Positions 10,881 to 22,514 of a stretch of DNA of 64,000 nucleotides are shown here, in pieces. This DNA comes from Bufo bufo (Eukaryota; Chordata; Amphibia; Anura; Bufonidae), in the NCBI RefSeq assembly GCF_905171765.1, contig NC_053397.1, positions 77,614 to 141,613 on the forward strand, read 5' to 3'. A program made the position numbers and the translations under genes. The notes under the pieces are model-generated. The model made no database searches and was not told where the DNA came from. It was given only the letters and a program-made list of their open reading frames with translations. The first letter of the stretch is position 1. Every line of letters begins with the position of its first letter.

Positions 10881-11335
10881 GAAGCCGCTCGATGTGGGTT
10901 TGCTGTGGCTTAACTAATTGGTAACACAATCTATTCACATTAACGTTTGTTATAAGGATGGTCCACCTTTGTATCCACCATTGTGAAGTCAGAAAGAGCT
11001 GAAATCCTTAATGGAGCCCATCAAATGCACCAAATTTATCACAGTAGATTATAGGGTCTGATTGCAATAAGTAAGGTTTTATTGAATGTTCTCCATAAAA
11101 TTCTGAACTAAACTGCACTTCGACACCACTTACAGGTTAGGGTTGCCCTTAACCTAAGCAGTAACTAAGCAGAGTTTAGTTATGGATTTTATGGAAATGT
11201 TTCACTAAAATCAGAAATATTTTATAGCAGTCGGATGCTGAAATTTACCTTTTTCACCTTACTTTGTAGTCCTGCATATGTCCCTACCATGTCCATGCAT
11301 CCTTATCACAGGGGCCCTGGCCAATAATGCATTAT

Positions 11336-12860
11336 ATGGAGAAAAGTATTGGGACACAGCCCTTAAGCTACTTTCACACTTGCGGCAGAGAGATCCAGCA
11401 AGCAGTTCCGTCGCTGGAACTGCCTGCCGGATCCGGCAAAACATATGCCAACTGATGGCATTTGTAAGACTGATCAGGATCCTGATTAGTCTTAAAAATG
11501 CCTGATCAGTCAGAAAAATGCATTGAAATGCGGGATCAGTCTTTCCGGTGTCATCCAGCAAACGGACCGGAAGGACGGATCCGGCATTCCGTTATTTTGA
11601 ATGCCAGATCCGGCATTCAGGCAAGTCCTCTGTTTTTTGGGCCACAGATAAAACCGTAGCAATCTGCGGTTTTATCTTTTGCCTGATCAGTCAAAATGAC
11701 TGAACTGAAGACATCCTGATACATCCTGAACGGATTACTCTCCATTTAGAATGCATGGGGATATACCTGATCAGTTCTTTTCCGGCATTGAGCCCTTTTG
11801 ATGGAACTCAGTGCCGGAAAAGAAAAACGCCAGTGTGAAAGTACCCTAATCATTGAATTCAGGGGCTTCATTCAGTCCCATTGCTACAGGTGTGTAAAAT
11901 CAAGTACCTAATCCAGCCATGAAGTCTGCCTTTCCAAACCTTTGTGAAAGAACTCACTCAATTCGAGCCTGGTAGTGTAAGGGTGCTGCCAAGATGTTCA
12001 GTTTTTTTACGCTGTGTTTTAAGCCAAAATGAGTAGATTTAAAAAAAAAGTAGTAACTTTTTAATACTTTATTTCCTTTTTATGATCCACTTCTGATTTT
12101 GGCTTCAAAAACGGCATTAAAAAATGTGCACCCTAATTGGATGCCTTCGCTGCAACAAGTCATTTTGTGAAATTTCTTCATCCCTTCTCCAGTCAAGTGA
12201 GTGGTATTATTGCAAAGTGAAGTTTTAGGAACCACAGCATGTAAGGGCCACCGAGTCCTGAGGCACATAAAAGTTGTCAGAGCTGTGGTTACTCAATAAT
12301 TGTTGAGATCCAAACCTCTGACTGTGAACCAGGAGCTTCATGGCATGGGTTTCCAAGACAGAGCAGCTACCTTATAGCAGCCTTATATCCCCAAGCACAG
12401 CCCCAAGCATCGGATGCAATGGTGGAAAGCACACTGCCCTGGGCTGTGGAGCGGTGGAAATGAGTGTGATGGATGAATCACGCTTCTCTATCTAGCAGTC
12501 TGATGGATGAGTCTAGGGTTAGGGTCACCTGTCTGACTCTATTGTTGCAACTGTAAAGTTTGGTGGAGGATTGGAAATGCTATGGCATTGTCCTTCAGGG
12601 GTTGTCCTAGGGCTCATAGTTCCAGTGATGACTGCACTCCAGGGCACAAAGCAAGCTCCATAAAAGCATGGCTGGGGGAATCTGGAGTGTAAGAACTTGA
12701 CTGGCCACAAAGAGCCCTGATCTCAACCCCATCCAACAGAGATCGCAAGCCAGGCCCACACAAGTGCTCTCCCTAAAGAATGGGCAAATATTTCCACAGA
12801 AACACTCCAAAATCTTTAGAAAACCTTCCTTAAGAGTACCCGAAACAGTATAAAAAACAC
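11336..12860 (+). mobile_element. broken Tc1-like transposon, split by a MITE
   Basis: The left part (TATGGAGAAAAGTATTGGGA) looks like a Tc1-type terminus. The leader continues after the MITE at 11847. From about 12140 to 12860 the plus strand holds a decayed Tc1-like transposase: DESRFSI near 12473, VKFGGG near 12554, and downstream stretches in several frames with many stops. The right terminus was not found. The element is old and non-functional. Confidence 0.7.
11367..11846. mobile_element. MITE inserted in the Tc1-like element
   Basis: Terminal repeats GCTACTTTCACACTTGCGG and CGCCAGTGTGAAAGTACCC, with TAA on both sides (11364-11366, 11847-11849). It has the same terminal family as 2688-3036 and 55950-56469. 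Joining the flanks gives CCCTTAATCATTG, consistent with insertion into the Tc1-like leader. Confidence 0.82.
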
Positions 12861-12869
12861 ACACTATTT

Positions 12870-13130
12870 ATTGTAGTTTTCATGCAGTTTTTCTGTTTAA
12901 GTACACAACCCCATTGTACTGAATTGGGAATACCCTCTACAGCAGGTGCGGACTCATACATACAGTTAACAAGTCTCATTCACTTTGCTGCTACTGTATT
13001 AAGCTTATTGGGGCACATTTATTAAGACCGTTATACTCAGAGGAACGTTGTTATAAATTCTTATAAGGACAGAAAAAACATGGTTGGAAAGGTGCCTTAT
13101 GAAAGTACAAGGGCTGCTGTGCAAGTACAG
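12870..13130. other. unassigned intergenic sequence
   Basis: No open frame or clear element. The stretch GGGGCACATTTATTAAGACCG near 13012 looks like dispersed repeat sequence, but I could not define its ends. Confidence 0.4.
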
Positions 13131-13261
13131 CCGGGGTCAGCAACCTTAAGCCCTCCGGCTGCTGACACATTACAACTCTCAGCATGCACGCTTGCTTGAC
13201 TGTTCTTGTGACTCCCATGGCAGTGAACAGAGCATTCTGGGAGCTGTAGGTTGCTGACCCC
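13131..13261. mobile_element. 131-bp palindromic MITE
   Basis: Ends are GGGGTCAGCAACCT and AGGTTGCTGACCCC, a perfect inverted pair, with a partly palindromic interior (ACAACTCTCAGCATG against CATTCTGGGAGCTGT). The type resembles short hAT MITEs, but no 8-bp target duplication is evident. Confidence 0.65.
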
Positions 13262-13525
13262 AGACAACTTCACACGAGTGTATGTCCCTGAACACTGCTC
13301 CTATTATACGATGATTTATAATGCTGTGCTTTGCTTCCCATAATTATAGTGACGCATTTGTGTGTACAAATCAGTACAGCCAAGGTTGAGCAGGAACACA
13401 CAGCATTATAAATCATTATAATGCTGTGAGTTCGTATCAGGAAATACTGCTGTGACACAGAGCATATTTCACACCCTAAATACACTTGGGCTGCTGTGTG
13501 TAAATACGCTACTCAACCATAATAT

Positions 13526-14130
13526 TTAACCCCTTCCCACCCACCTAATGTATATACACAACAGCAGTCAGGTACTTAAAGATGGTGCCTGCTCGCGAGC
13601 AGAGTTTTGAGAGGCACCCAGGGCTAATGTATGATTGATGAGAACGTTGATTACACACATTGAACCCCTCAGATGCTGTGGTCAAATGCGCATCTGTAAG
13701 ATTAAAAACAGAGAGCGCGCACCGGCTTCCTCTAGCGACGATCAGAGGAGCCAGTGTGTATGTGGCCGACTCAGGTCTCCTGAATGACTCACATAGGTTC
13801 CTATGGAGCTCCTGCCTGTGTGAAATGCTAATGCATGGAGTCTATTAGAAAAACAATCTAATGATTGCTTGTTCTAGTTCCCTAGGGGAACTATTAAAAA
13901 GTGTTTACATTTTTTTTTAAAGATTTTAATCATCCCCCTTTCCCCAAAATTTACGATAAAAATACATAAAGAAAAAAAAAAAAACATTGTGTATAAGCTG
14001 CATGAGATAACGCCCATACTATTAATATAGTATATGTATATCATTGTTATCATACTGACCCAGAGAATTAAAGTAACAGGTTAGTGTTAATGCATAGGAA
14101 AAACGGTGGTGGAATTTTTTTTATTAATTC
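13526..14130. mobile_element. possible TTAA-ended repeat, right end not found
   Basis: TTAACCCCTTCCCACC at 13526 resembles the ends of the TTAA elements at 15324-18893 and 30751-38342. Downstream there is a CCCCTCAGATGCTGTGGTCA stretch followed by AT-rich sequence. No matching right terminus was seen. Confidence 0.35.
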
Positions 14131-14394
14131 CACCCCATTTGTGTTTCATAATTTCCTATTGATGTACAGCTAAGAAAGTGGTCTTCCCATTCATTTCAGC
14201 AATTGATGGGGTCTCAGCATGCAGATCCCGACTGAACAAAACTTCTGACGTCTGCCAAATGTTTCATAATGTTTACAATTTAGAATGTAAATCTGTTCTC
14301 CCTTAATCCTATCAGCAGCACAATGATGGATGAATTATTAAACCTGTGGGCTGATAGGACAGATGGCGCTTGTAATGACTGTTAAAATTGTTTT

Positions 14395-14815
14395 CCAAGA
14401 TTTATTTTTATTATTTACTGATGACCTATCCGCTGGATAGGTCATCAGAATGTGATCTGTTGGGGTATGACACCTGGGACCCCCGCAAATCAGCTCCTTT
14501 GGGCGCCTCTGTTTTCTCGCAGCTTACCAAGCACAGCGCCGCACATTTTATAGTGCCCGTGTTTTGTATCTCGCTCCGCCCCGTTCCCTTGAATGGGCTG
14601 AGCTGACCCTAGGCCACGTGACACATCAATGTGTCGTCACTAGCCTAGGAAAAGCAGAGAGAAGGCCACGGCGCTCACAGGAGCACCACTGCCTTCTGAA
14701 AACAGCTGATCGGCGGGGGTCCCGGGTGTCGAACGCCCATGATCAGATTGTGATGACCTATCTGGAGGATAAGTCCTCAGTAAAAATAAATCTCAGAAAA
14801 CCCCCTTTTAATCCT
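14395..14815. repeat. short palindromic interspersed repeat
   Basis: Left arm TGATGACCTATCCGCTGGAT and right arm TGATGACCTATCTGGAGGAT with CAGCTGATCGG-type inner segments make a degenerate inverted repeat of about 420 bp. No open frame of interest and no tRNA-like head. The family is not named. Confidence 0.6.
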
Positions 14816-14934
14816 ATAAAGTCTGCCCCTAAACTGTACCTCCTTGTGTTTATGTGTACAGACTGTCTAAGTAGATTAATGCTGGGGATAGGACTGAGGG
14901 AAAACATATTAATGTTCTAAATCGTAAACATCCC

Positions 14935-15319
14935 TTTCAGCAGCACAATGATGGGGATGTAGCAAATCTATTAAGGGGGGGGGCTAAAAGGTTCTTCAGG
15001 TATATTAGTGAGAGGAATGACAAAATGTGGGATCACAAAAATAAAAAAAATGGGCAACGTCACTATATTGATGGAAACAGGACTGTCGCTGACCATTTGA
15101 ATAGTAACTTTTGTTCAGTATATTCAGAAGGTGGCTTTCAAAATCGTGACTTGAATGGTTATGATATTACTGCTAGATGTAGGCTCAGCCCCTGTGTTTT
15201 AAGAGGTTGATGTTATGGGAGAACTGGTACATTTAAAGTTTAACAAGGCAATGGGTCCAGATGGACTCTACCATAGAGTCCTTACAGAACTGTGGTTGCT
15301 GCTCCTCTTACTCATTTGT
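14935..15319 (+). pseudogene. CR1 LINE reverse transcriptase, 5' piece
   Basis: Plus-strand frames carry FFRYISERNDK near 14992, ADHLNSNFCSVYSEGGFQN near 15089, and then FNKAMGPDGLYHRVLTEL, the GPDG motif that opens the CR1 reverse transcriptase domain. The piece ends THLFN at 15323, exactly where a TTAA element is inserted, and continues at 18898. It is 5'-truncated and frameshifted. Confidence 0.8.
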
Positions 15320-15709
15320 TTAACCTCCTCAGGACCGCCGTACGCAGGATTGCGTCTTTGCGTTGGCCCTGCTCTTCTGGGTGGACGCGCCGGTGCGTCC
15401 TCTCGCGAGACGCGAGATTTCCTGTGAACGCACGCACACAGGCGCGCGCGTTCACAGGATCGGAAGGTAAGCGAGTGGATCTCCAGCCTGCCAGCGGCGA
15501 TCGTTCGCTGGCAGGCTGGAGATGTGATTTTTTTTAACCCCTAACAGGTATATTAGACGCTGTTTTGATAACAGCGTCTAATATACCTGCTACCTGGTCC
15601 TCTGGTGGTCCCTTTTGTTTGGATCGACCACCAGAGGACACAGATAGCTCAGCAATATGTAGCACCACACTACACTACACCCCCCCCTGTCACTTATTAA
15701 CCCCTTATT

Positions 15710-16500
15710 AGCCCCTGATCACCCCATATAGACTCCCTGATCACCCCCCTGTCATTGATTACCCCCCTGTCATTGATCACCCCCCTGTAAAGCTCCATTC
15801 AGACGTCCGCATGATTTTTACGGATCCACTGATGGATCGGATCCGCAAAACGCATACGGACGTCTGAATGGAGCCTTACAGGGGCGTGATCAATGACTGT
15901 GGTGATCACCCCATATAGACTCCCTGATCACCCCCCGTCATTGATTACCCCCCTGTCATTGATCACCCCCCTGTAAAGCTCCATTCAGACGTCCGCATGA
16001 TTTTTACGGATCCACTGATAGATGGATCGGATCCGCAAAACGCATACGGACGTCTGAATGGAGCCTTACAGGGGCGTGATCAATGACTGTGGTGATCACC
16101 CCATATAGACTCCCTGATCACCCCCCTGTCATTGATTACCCCCCTGTCATTGATCACCCCCCTGTAAAGCTCCATTCAGACGTCCGCATGATTTTTTACG
16201 GATCCACTGATAGATGGATCGGATCCGCAAAACGCATATGGACGTCTAAATGGAGCCTTACAGGGGCGTGATCAATGACTGTGGTGATCACCCCATATAG
16301 ACTCCCTGATCACCCCCCTGTCATTGATCACCCCCCCTGTCATTCAGATGTCCGTATGATTTTTACGGATCCACAGATACATGGATCAGATCCGCAAAAC
16401 ACATACGGACATCTGAATGGAGCCTTATAGGGGGGTGATCAATGACAGGGGGGTGATTACCCCATATAGACTCTGTCATTGATCACCCCCCTGTAAGGCT
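15710..16500. repeat. 186-191-bp tandem repeat with embedded MITE-like palindrome
   Basis: Four units, the last degenerate. Each holds a palindrome beginning AGCTCCATTCAGACGTCCG and ending CGGACGTCTGAATGGAGCC, followed by GTGATCACCCCATATAGACT and short CCCCCCTGTCATTGAT repeats. Unit starts fall near 15791, 15977 and 16168. Confidence 0.88.
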
Positions 16501-18450
16501 CCATTCAGACATTTTTTTGGCCCAAGTTAGCGGAAATTATAATTTTTTTTCTTACAAAGTCTCATATTCCACTAACTTGTGTCAAAAAATTAAATCTCAC
16601 ATGAACTCACCATACCCCTCACGGAATCCAAATGCGTAAAATTTTTTAGACATTTATATTCCAGACTTCTCACGCTTTAGGGCCCCTAGAATGCCAGGGC
16701 AGTATAAATACCCCACATGTGACCCCATTTCGGAAAGAAGACACCCCCAGGTATTCCGTGAGGGGCATATTGAGTCCATGAAAGATTGAAATTTTTGTCC
16801 CAAGTTAGCGGAAAGGGAGACTTTGTGAGAAAAAAAAATATAAAATCAATTTCCGCTAACTTGTGCCAAAAAAAAATAATTTCTATGAACTCGCCATGCC
16901 CCTCATTGAATACCTTGGGGTGTCTTCTTTCCAAAATGGGGTCACATGTGGGGTATTTATACTGCCCTGGCATTTTAGGGGCCCTAAAGCGTGAGAAGAA
17001 GTCTGGGATCCAAATGTCTAAAAATGCCCTCATAAAAGGAATGTGGGCCCCTTTGCGCATCTAGGCTGCAAAAAAGTGTCACACATCTGGTATCGCCGTA
17101 CTCAGGAGAAGTTGGGCAATGTGTTTTGGGGTGTCATTTTACATATACCCATGCTGGGTGAGATAAATATCTTGGTCAAATGCCAACTTTGTATAAAAAA
17201 ATGGAAAAAGTTGTCTTTTGCCAAGATATTTCTCTCACCCCAAAACACATTGCCCAACTTCTCCTGAATACGGCGATACCACATGTGTGAAACTTTTTTG
17301 CAGCCTAGGTGGTCAAAGGGGCCCACATTCCAAAGAGCACCTTTAGGATTTCACAGGTCATTTACCTACTTACCACACATTAGGGCCCCTGGAAAATGCC
17401 AGGGCAGTATAACTACCCCACAAGTGACCCCATTTTGGAAAGAAGACACCCCAAGGTATTCCGTGAGGGGCATGGCGAGTTCCTAGAACTTTATATTTTT
17501 TGTCACAAGTTAGCGGAAAATGATGATTTTTTATTTTTTTTTTCTCCCTTACAAAGTCTCATATTCCACTAACTTGTGACAAAAAATAAAAACTTCCATG
17601 AACTCACTATGCCCATCACGAAATACCTGGGGGTGTCTTCTTTCCAAAATGGGGTCACTTGTGGGGTAGTTATACTGCCCTGGCATTCTAGGGGCCCAAA
17701 TGTGTGGTAAGAAGTTTGAAATCAAAATGTGTAAAAAATGACCGGTGAAATCCGAAAGGTGCTCTTTGGAATATGGGCCCCTTTGCCCACCTAGGCTGCA
17801 AAAAAGTGTCACACATGTGGTATCTCCGTACTCAGGAGAAGTTGGGGAATGTGTTTTGGGGTGTCATTTTACATGTACCCATGCTGGGTGAGAGAAATAT
17901 CTTGGCAAAAGACAACTTTTCCCATTTTTTTATACAAAGTTGGCATTTGACCAAGATATTTATCTCACCCAGCATGGGTATATGTAAAATGACACCCCAA
18001 AACACATTGCCCAACTTCTCCTGAGTACGGAGATACCACGTGTGACACTTTTTTGCAGCCTAGGTGGGCAAAGGGGCCCACATTCCAAAGAGCACCTTTC
18101 GGATTTCACCGGTCATTTTTTACACATTTTGATTTCAAACTACTTACCACACATTTGGGCCCCTAGAATGCCAGGGCAGTATAACTACCCCACAAGTGAC
18201 CCCATTTTGGAAAGAAGACACCCCAAGGTATTCGCTGATGGGCATAGTGAGTTCATAGAAGTTTTTATTTTTTGTCACAAGTTAGTGGAATATGAGACAT
18301 TGTAAGAAAAAAAAAGCATAATTTTCCACTAACTTGTGACAAAAAATAAAAAGTTCTATGAACTCACTATGCCCATCAGCGAATACCTTAGGGTGTCTAC
18401 TTTCCGAAATTGGGTCATTTGTGGGGTGTTTGTACTGTCTGGGCATTGTA
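16500..18450. repeat. alternating inverted modules inside the TTAA element
   Basis: A module of several hundred bases, recognised by AAGTTAGCGGAAA, CCAGGGCAGTATAA, GACCCCATTTTGGAAAGAAG and GCCCAACTTCTCCTGA, appears repeatedly in alternating orientation. Open frames on both strands therefore give near-identical peptides (CKKVSH.WYRR.QEKLGNV). These are repeat artefacts and not genes. Confidence 0.82.
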
Positions 18451-18897
18451 GGACCTCAGGAAACATGACAGGTGCTCAGAAAGTCAGAGCTGCTTCAAAA
18501 TGCGGAAATTCACATTTTTGTACCATAGTTTGTAAACGCTATAACTTTTACCCAAACATTTTTTTTTTTATCAAAGACATGTAGAACAATAAATTTAGAG
18601 CAAAATTTATATATGGATGTCGTTTTTTTTGCAAAATTTTACAACTGAAAGTGAAAAATGTCATTTTTTTGCAAAAAAATCGTTAAATTTCGATTAATAA
18701 CAAAAAAAGTAAAAATGCCAGCAGCAATGAAATACCACCAAATGAAAGCTCTATTAGTGAGAAGAAAAGGAGGTAAAATTCATTTGGGTGGTAAGTTGCA
18801 TGACCGAGCAATAAACGGTGAAAGTAGTGTAGGTCAGAAGTGTAAAAAGTGGCCTGGTCTTTAAGGGTGTTTAAGCTATAGGGGCTGAGGTGGTTAA

Positions 18898-19385
18898 CAA
18901 GTCCCTCATGACAGAGTATGTTCCTGGAGAATGGCCAACTGTCATGCCAGTGATCGCTGCCCACCAATGCCCTGCTCCCCTCTGCGGGCACAGATGGCAC
19001 ACTACTCACAGCTGCCTCCCTGCTGTGTCCACTGAGGTCTTCTCGCCCATTCTCTTGGGCGGTCAGCTTCTTAGAGGGCCAGCATGCACAGCAAAAATGT
19101 TCCCCAAGCCACATGCTGGTTGTTTCTTGGTAAATAAAGCAGCCTCCCCAACTGCAGATCAATATGTCGAAATTTTAACTAATGCATTTGGGGAGCAGAA
19201 ACACTCCATGTGACAACATATTGTTAATCAAGACTTTACAGAAGAAAGATCTAGGATTCCTGATATCAGACAGCTTTAAAATTGTGGGCATGCAGCTGGG
19301 AAAGCAAGTCAGATGGAAGAGAGAGAGAGAGATCATAATCCCATTGTATAGATCGCCAATTAGAAGACATCTGGATTACTGATCT
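18898..19385 (+). pseudogene. CR1 LINE reverse transcriptase, 3' piece
   Basis: Directly after the TTAA the frame resumes as KSLMTEYVPGEWPTVMPVI, the CR1 motif LFNKSL.T..VP..W. A later stretch KDLGFLISDSFKIVGMQLG (from about 19220) and PLYRSPIRRHLDY (19341-19379) is the C-terminal part of CR1 ORF2. Sequence between about 18965 and 19150 is not recognisable as CR1 and may be another insertion. The end merges into the minisatellite. Confidence 0.75.
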
Positions 19386-20594
19386 TATTGTATAGAGCGC
19401 CAGCGAGTCCCTATCTGGAATACTGATCCCGCTGTATAGAGCGCTAGTGAGACCACATCTGGAATACTGATCCCGCTGTATAGAGTGCCAGTGAGACCAC
19501 AGCTGGAATACTGATCCCGCTGTATAGAGCGCCAGTGAGACCACATCTGGAATACTGATCCCGCTGTATAGAGCGCTAGTGAGACCACATCTGGAATACT
19601 GATCCCGCTGTATAGAGTGCCAATGAGACGACATCTGGAATATTAATACCGCTCTATAGAGCGCTAATGAGACCACATCTGGAATACTGATCCCGCTGTA
19701 TAGAGCGCCAGTGAGACCACATCTGGAATACTGATCCCACTGTATAGAGCACCAGTGAGACCACATCTGAAATACTGATCCCGCCATACAGAGCGCCAGT
19801 GAGACCACATCTGGAATACTGATCCCGCTGTACAGAGCACCAGTGATACCACATCTGGAATACTGATCCCGCTATTGTATAGAGCGCCAGTGAGACCACA
19901 TCTGGAATCCTGATCCCGCTCTATAGAGCGCTACTGAGACCACATCTGGCATACTGATCCCGCTGTATAGAGCACTAGTGAGACCACATCTGGAATATTG
20001 ATCCCGCTGTATAGAGCGCCAGTGAGACCACATCTGGAATACTGATCCCGCCATATAGAGCGCCAGTGAAAACACATCTGGAATACTGATCCCACCGTAC
20101 AGAGCGCCAGTGAGACCACATCTGTAATACTGATCCTGCTGTATAGAGCGCTAGTGAGACCACATCTGGAATACTGATCCCACCGTACAGAGTTCCAGTG
20201 AGACCACATCTGGAATACTGATCCCGCCGTACAGAGCGCCAGTGAGACCACATCTGGAATAATGATCCCGCCATTTAGAGCGCCAGTGAAACCACATCTG
20301 GAATACTGATCCCACCGTACAGAGCGCTAGTGAGACCACATCTGTAATACTGAACCTGCTGTATAGAGCCCTAGTGAGACCACATCTGGAATACTGATCC
20401 TGCTGTATAGAGCGCTAGTGAGACCACATCTGGAATACTGATCCCGCTGTATAGAGCCCTAGTGAAACCACATCTGGAATACTGATCCCGCCGTACAGAG
20501 CGCCAGTGAGACCGCATCTGTAATACTGATCCCGCTGTATAGAGCGCCAGTGAGACCACATCTTAAATACTGATTCCGCTGTGTAGAGCGCCAG
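19341..20594. repeat. 44-bp minisatellite derived from CR1 coding sequence, left block
   Basis: About 28 head-to-tail copies of a 44-bp unit with core CCGCTGTATAGAGCGCCAGT and GAGACCACATCTGGAATACT. Because 44 is not a multiple of three, frames cycle every 132 bp and long spurious minus-strand frames arise. The unit translates as PLYRALVRPHLEY, the CR1 ORF2 motif, and the array starts exactly where the CR1 piece at 19341-19379 encodes PLYRSPIRRHLDY. Confidence 0.93.
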
Positions 20595-21183
20595 TGTCAC
20601 GCTTCTGTGTGGGAGGAAAACCCACACCGAACGTAGGAGGGAAGGAGGTGAGGGGAAAAGGCCTTGAAACTAGGGAAAGAAGCAGGTCACCTCCTAGAGA
20701 AAACCTAATTAAAGTCCTGACTGACTGCAAGTATGAACTGACCCCAGAGGTAGGTGAGTTCATACAGGAACCTAAAGTCCTAACTCACCCTGTAGGACCC
20801 TGGTACTATTGTCAGGACAAAAGATGACCTGTTGTCTCCCTCAGGCCTAAACACAAATGACAGGGAAAAGAGTAACACTAGAAAACCCAACAATAAACAA
20901 AAGGGAAAGAAGACACTGAACATCAAATGGCTATGGAAGCCCGGGAATTCCGCCGAGATCCAAACACCTGGAATCCACAACAAGACTGAAGCTATAAACC
21001 ACACAGCATGGTGGGAGAAGCCACAATAAATAGGGAAGGTTAAATGACCACATAAGGCAACACCTGTGGCAATTACCAGAAACAACACAGACATGAATTG
21101 ATCCACAAGGAACCTGTCAGATCAAACCACATGTTGCCAGTCTCACTGATCTCCTGGCACCTGTCACAGGAACGTCTGTGACA
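20595..21183. mobile_element. 589-bp TG...CA element inside the minisatellite
   Basis: Begins TGTCACGCTTCTG and ends GTCTGTGACA, flanked by GCCAG on both sides (20590-20594, 21184-21188). TG...CA termini with a 5-bp duplication fit a solo LTR; a TGTCAC/GTGACA inverted-repeat element is an alternative. It holds AATAAA near 21025 but no useful coding frame. The flanking pentamer is also part of the minisatellite unit, so target size is not independent proof. Confidence 0.6.
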
Positions 21184-21445
21184 GCCAGTGATACCACATA
21201 TCTACAGATACCGCTGTATAGAGCGCCAAGGAGATCACATCTATAATATTGATCCCACTGTATAGAGCACCAGTGAGACCACATCTGGAATACTGATCCC
21301 ACCGTATAGAGCGCCAGTAAGACCACATCTGGAATACTGATCCCGCCATATAGAGTGCCAGTGAGACCACATCTGGAATACTGATCCCATTGCATAGAGC
21401 ACCGGTGAGACCACATCTGTAATACTGATTCCGCTGTATAGAGCG
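21184..21445. repeat. 44-bp CR1-derived minisatellite, right block
   Basis: About six further units continue the array after the 589-bp insertion, showing that the insertion came after expansion. The array ends at the TAGAGATGAG repeat near 21453. Confidence 0.9.
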
Positions 21446-21452
21446 GTAATGA

Positions 21453-22514
21453 GTAGAGATGAGTGAATCGAAGTTGATGAAGTGGAATTTGATCCTAGTT
21501 TCAGGAAAAATTTGATTTGCTCCGAATTTCTTCACGCTTCGTGGTAATGATTTTTTTCTTAAAATGGCTGCTGCACCTGTTAGGATATGGAGCAAAGAAC
21601 TTTGGGAACGAGGGATCACCCACAATGCCTTGCATGCAGCCAATCAGCAGTCAGCCACCCCCTGTGATGGTCACAGCCCTATAAATAGCCTCAGCCATTT
21701 TGGATTCTGCCATTTTCCAGTGTACTTAGTGCAGGGAGAGACGTCACAGGCGCTAGGGACAGTGCTAGGAAAGACTTCATTGTGCTGAAAAAATTGTTTA
21801 CAAGTTCAGGGAAAGATTAGTCAAGGTATAGGGAAAGGATAGGGTAAGGGTCGATTTATTATAATTTTTTTTGGGTGTATTAATAGGGAAAAAAAGGGGA
21901 AAAATATATGTCATAATTGCCATTCAGCGGTGAAGTTACATTGTACTACAGCTATTTACAGGGTGAATTAATAGGATAGATACGTACGGCCTATTAGCCG
22001 TCCTGCATTGATTTAACTTTTTTTTTTTTTTTTTGGGGGGGGGGGTGTATTATTAGGAAAAAGAAAAGACAAATATATGTCATAAGTGCCGTTCAGCTGT
22101 GAAGTTACATTGTACTACAGCCATTTACGTGGTGTATAAAAAGGAAATATATGTATGTCCCATTAGCCGTTCTGCAGTGAATTGTGATTGTAATATTTCT
22201 TTTTTTGGGGTGCAGTTATAGGAAAAATAATACGTCTTAATTGACCTTCTGCGGTAAATTGTGATTGTTTTTTTTTTTGGGGGGGGGGGTTCATTAATCA
22301 CAAAAAATATAAATATGTCTTAATTGCCGTTCAGAGTTGAAGTTACAATGTACTACAGCCCTTTACAGGGTGTATTGATGGGAAATAAACCTACTTCCCA
22401 TTATCTGTTCTGCAGTGAATTGTGATTGTTATATTTTATGATTTTTTGGGGGTGTAGAAATAGGGGGAAAAAAAGGAAAAAATATATGTCAGAATTGGCG
22501 TTCAGCGGTGAAAT
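21453..22514 (+). mobile_element. unidentified repeat with promoter-like 5' region and tandem leader repeats
   Basis: Starts near TAGAGATGAGTGAATCG. It has a CCCTATAAATAG box at about 21677-21688, and after 21840 degenerate tandem units of about 200 bp (poly-T, GGGGGTGTATTATTAGG, ATATATGTCATAA, TTACATTGTACTACAGCC). It is interrupted by a Tc1-like element, continues at 24373, is interrupted by a Penelope element, and probably continues at 26200 to the ORF at 26938. No transposase or reverse transcriptase of its own was recognised. Confidence 0.5.
21677..21688 (+). promoter_or_regulatory. TATA-like box of the unidentified repeat
   Basis: CCCTATAAATAG lies about 230 bp inside the repeat, downstream of a GATGGTCACAG stretch and upstream of the tandem leader. 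It is a good TATA match, but there is no evidence of a transcript. Confidence 0.4.

Larger units (their letters stand above)
15324..18893. mobile_element. non-autonomous piggyBac-like (TTAA) element, 3.57 kb
   Basis: TTAA flanks both ends (15320-15323 and 18894-18897). Terminal repeats CCTCCTCAGG and, inverted, CCACCTCAGC agree over most of the first ten bases. Interior: a GC-rich left arm with a hairpin near 15540-15600, a 186-191-bp tandem block, about 1.9 kb of alternating inverted modules, and an AT-rich right arm. No transposase frame exists. TTAA targeting is typical of piggyBac and also of some Kolobok elements; piggyBac is preferred because a TTAA element with a piggyBac transposase lies at 30.7-38.3 kb. 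Confidence 0.82.

Noticed and set aside
17043..18024. Paired open frames on both strands (CKKVSHMWYRR...)
   Set aside because: They mirror each other because the modules are inverted repeats, and no known domain fits.
18683..19162. 159-codon minus-strand frame with a hydrophobic C-terminus
   Set aside because: It crosses the end of the TTAA element into CR1 sequence, so it spans an insertion junction; the hydrophobic part comes from AT-rich repeat.
19266..20627. Long minus-strand open frames with repeated SIPDVVSLALYTAGSVFQMW peptides
   Set aside because: They follow from the 44-bp tandem unit read in three cycling frames; there is no promoter, and the same peptide recurs in all minus frames.
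19341..21445. Possible CRISPR array (regular 44-bp spacing)
   Set aside because: The whole unit repeats without unique spacers, and the context is eukaryotic. It is a minisatellite.
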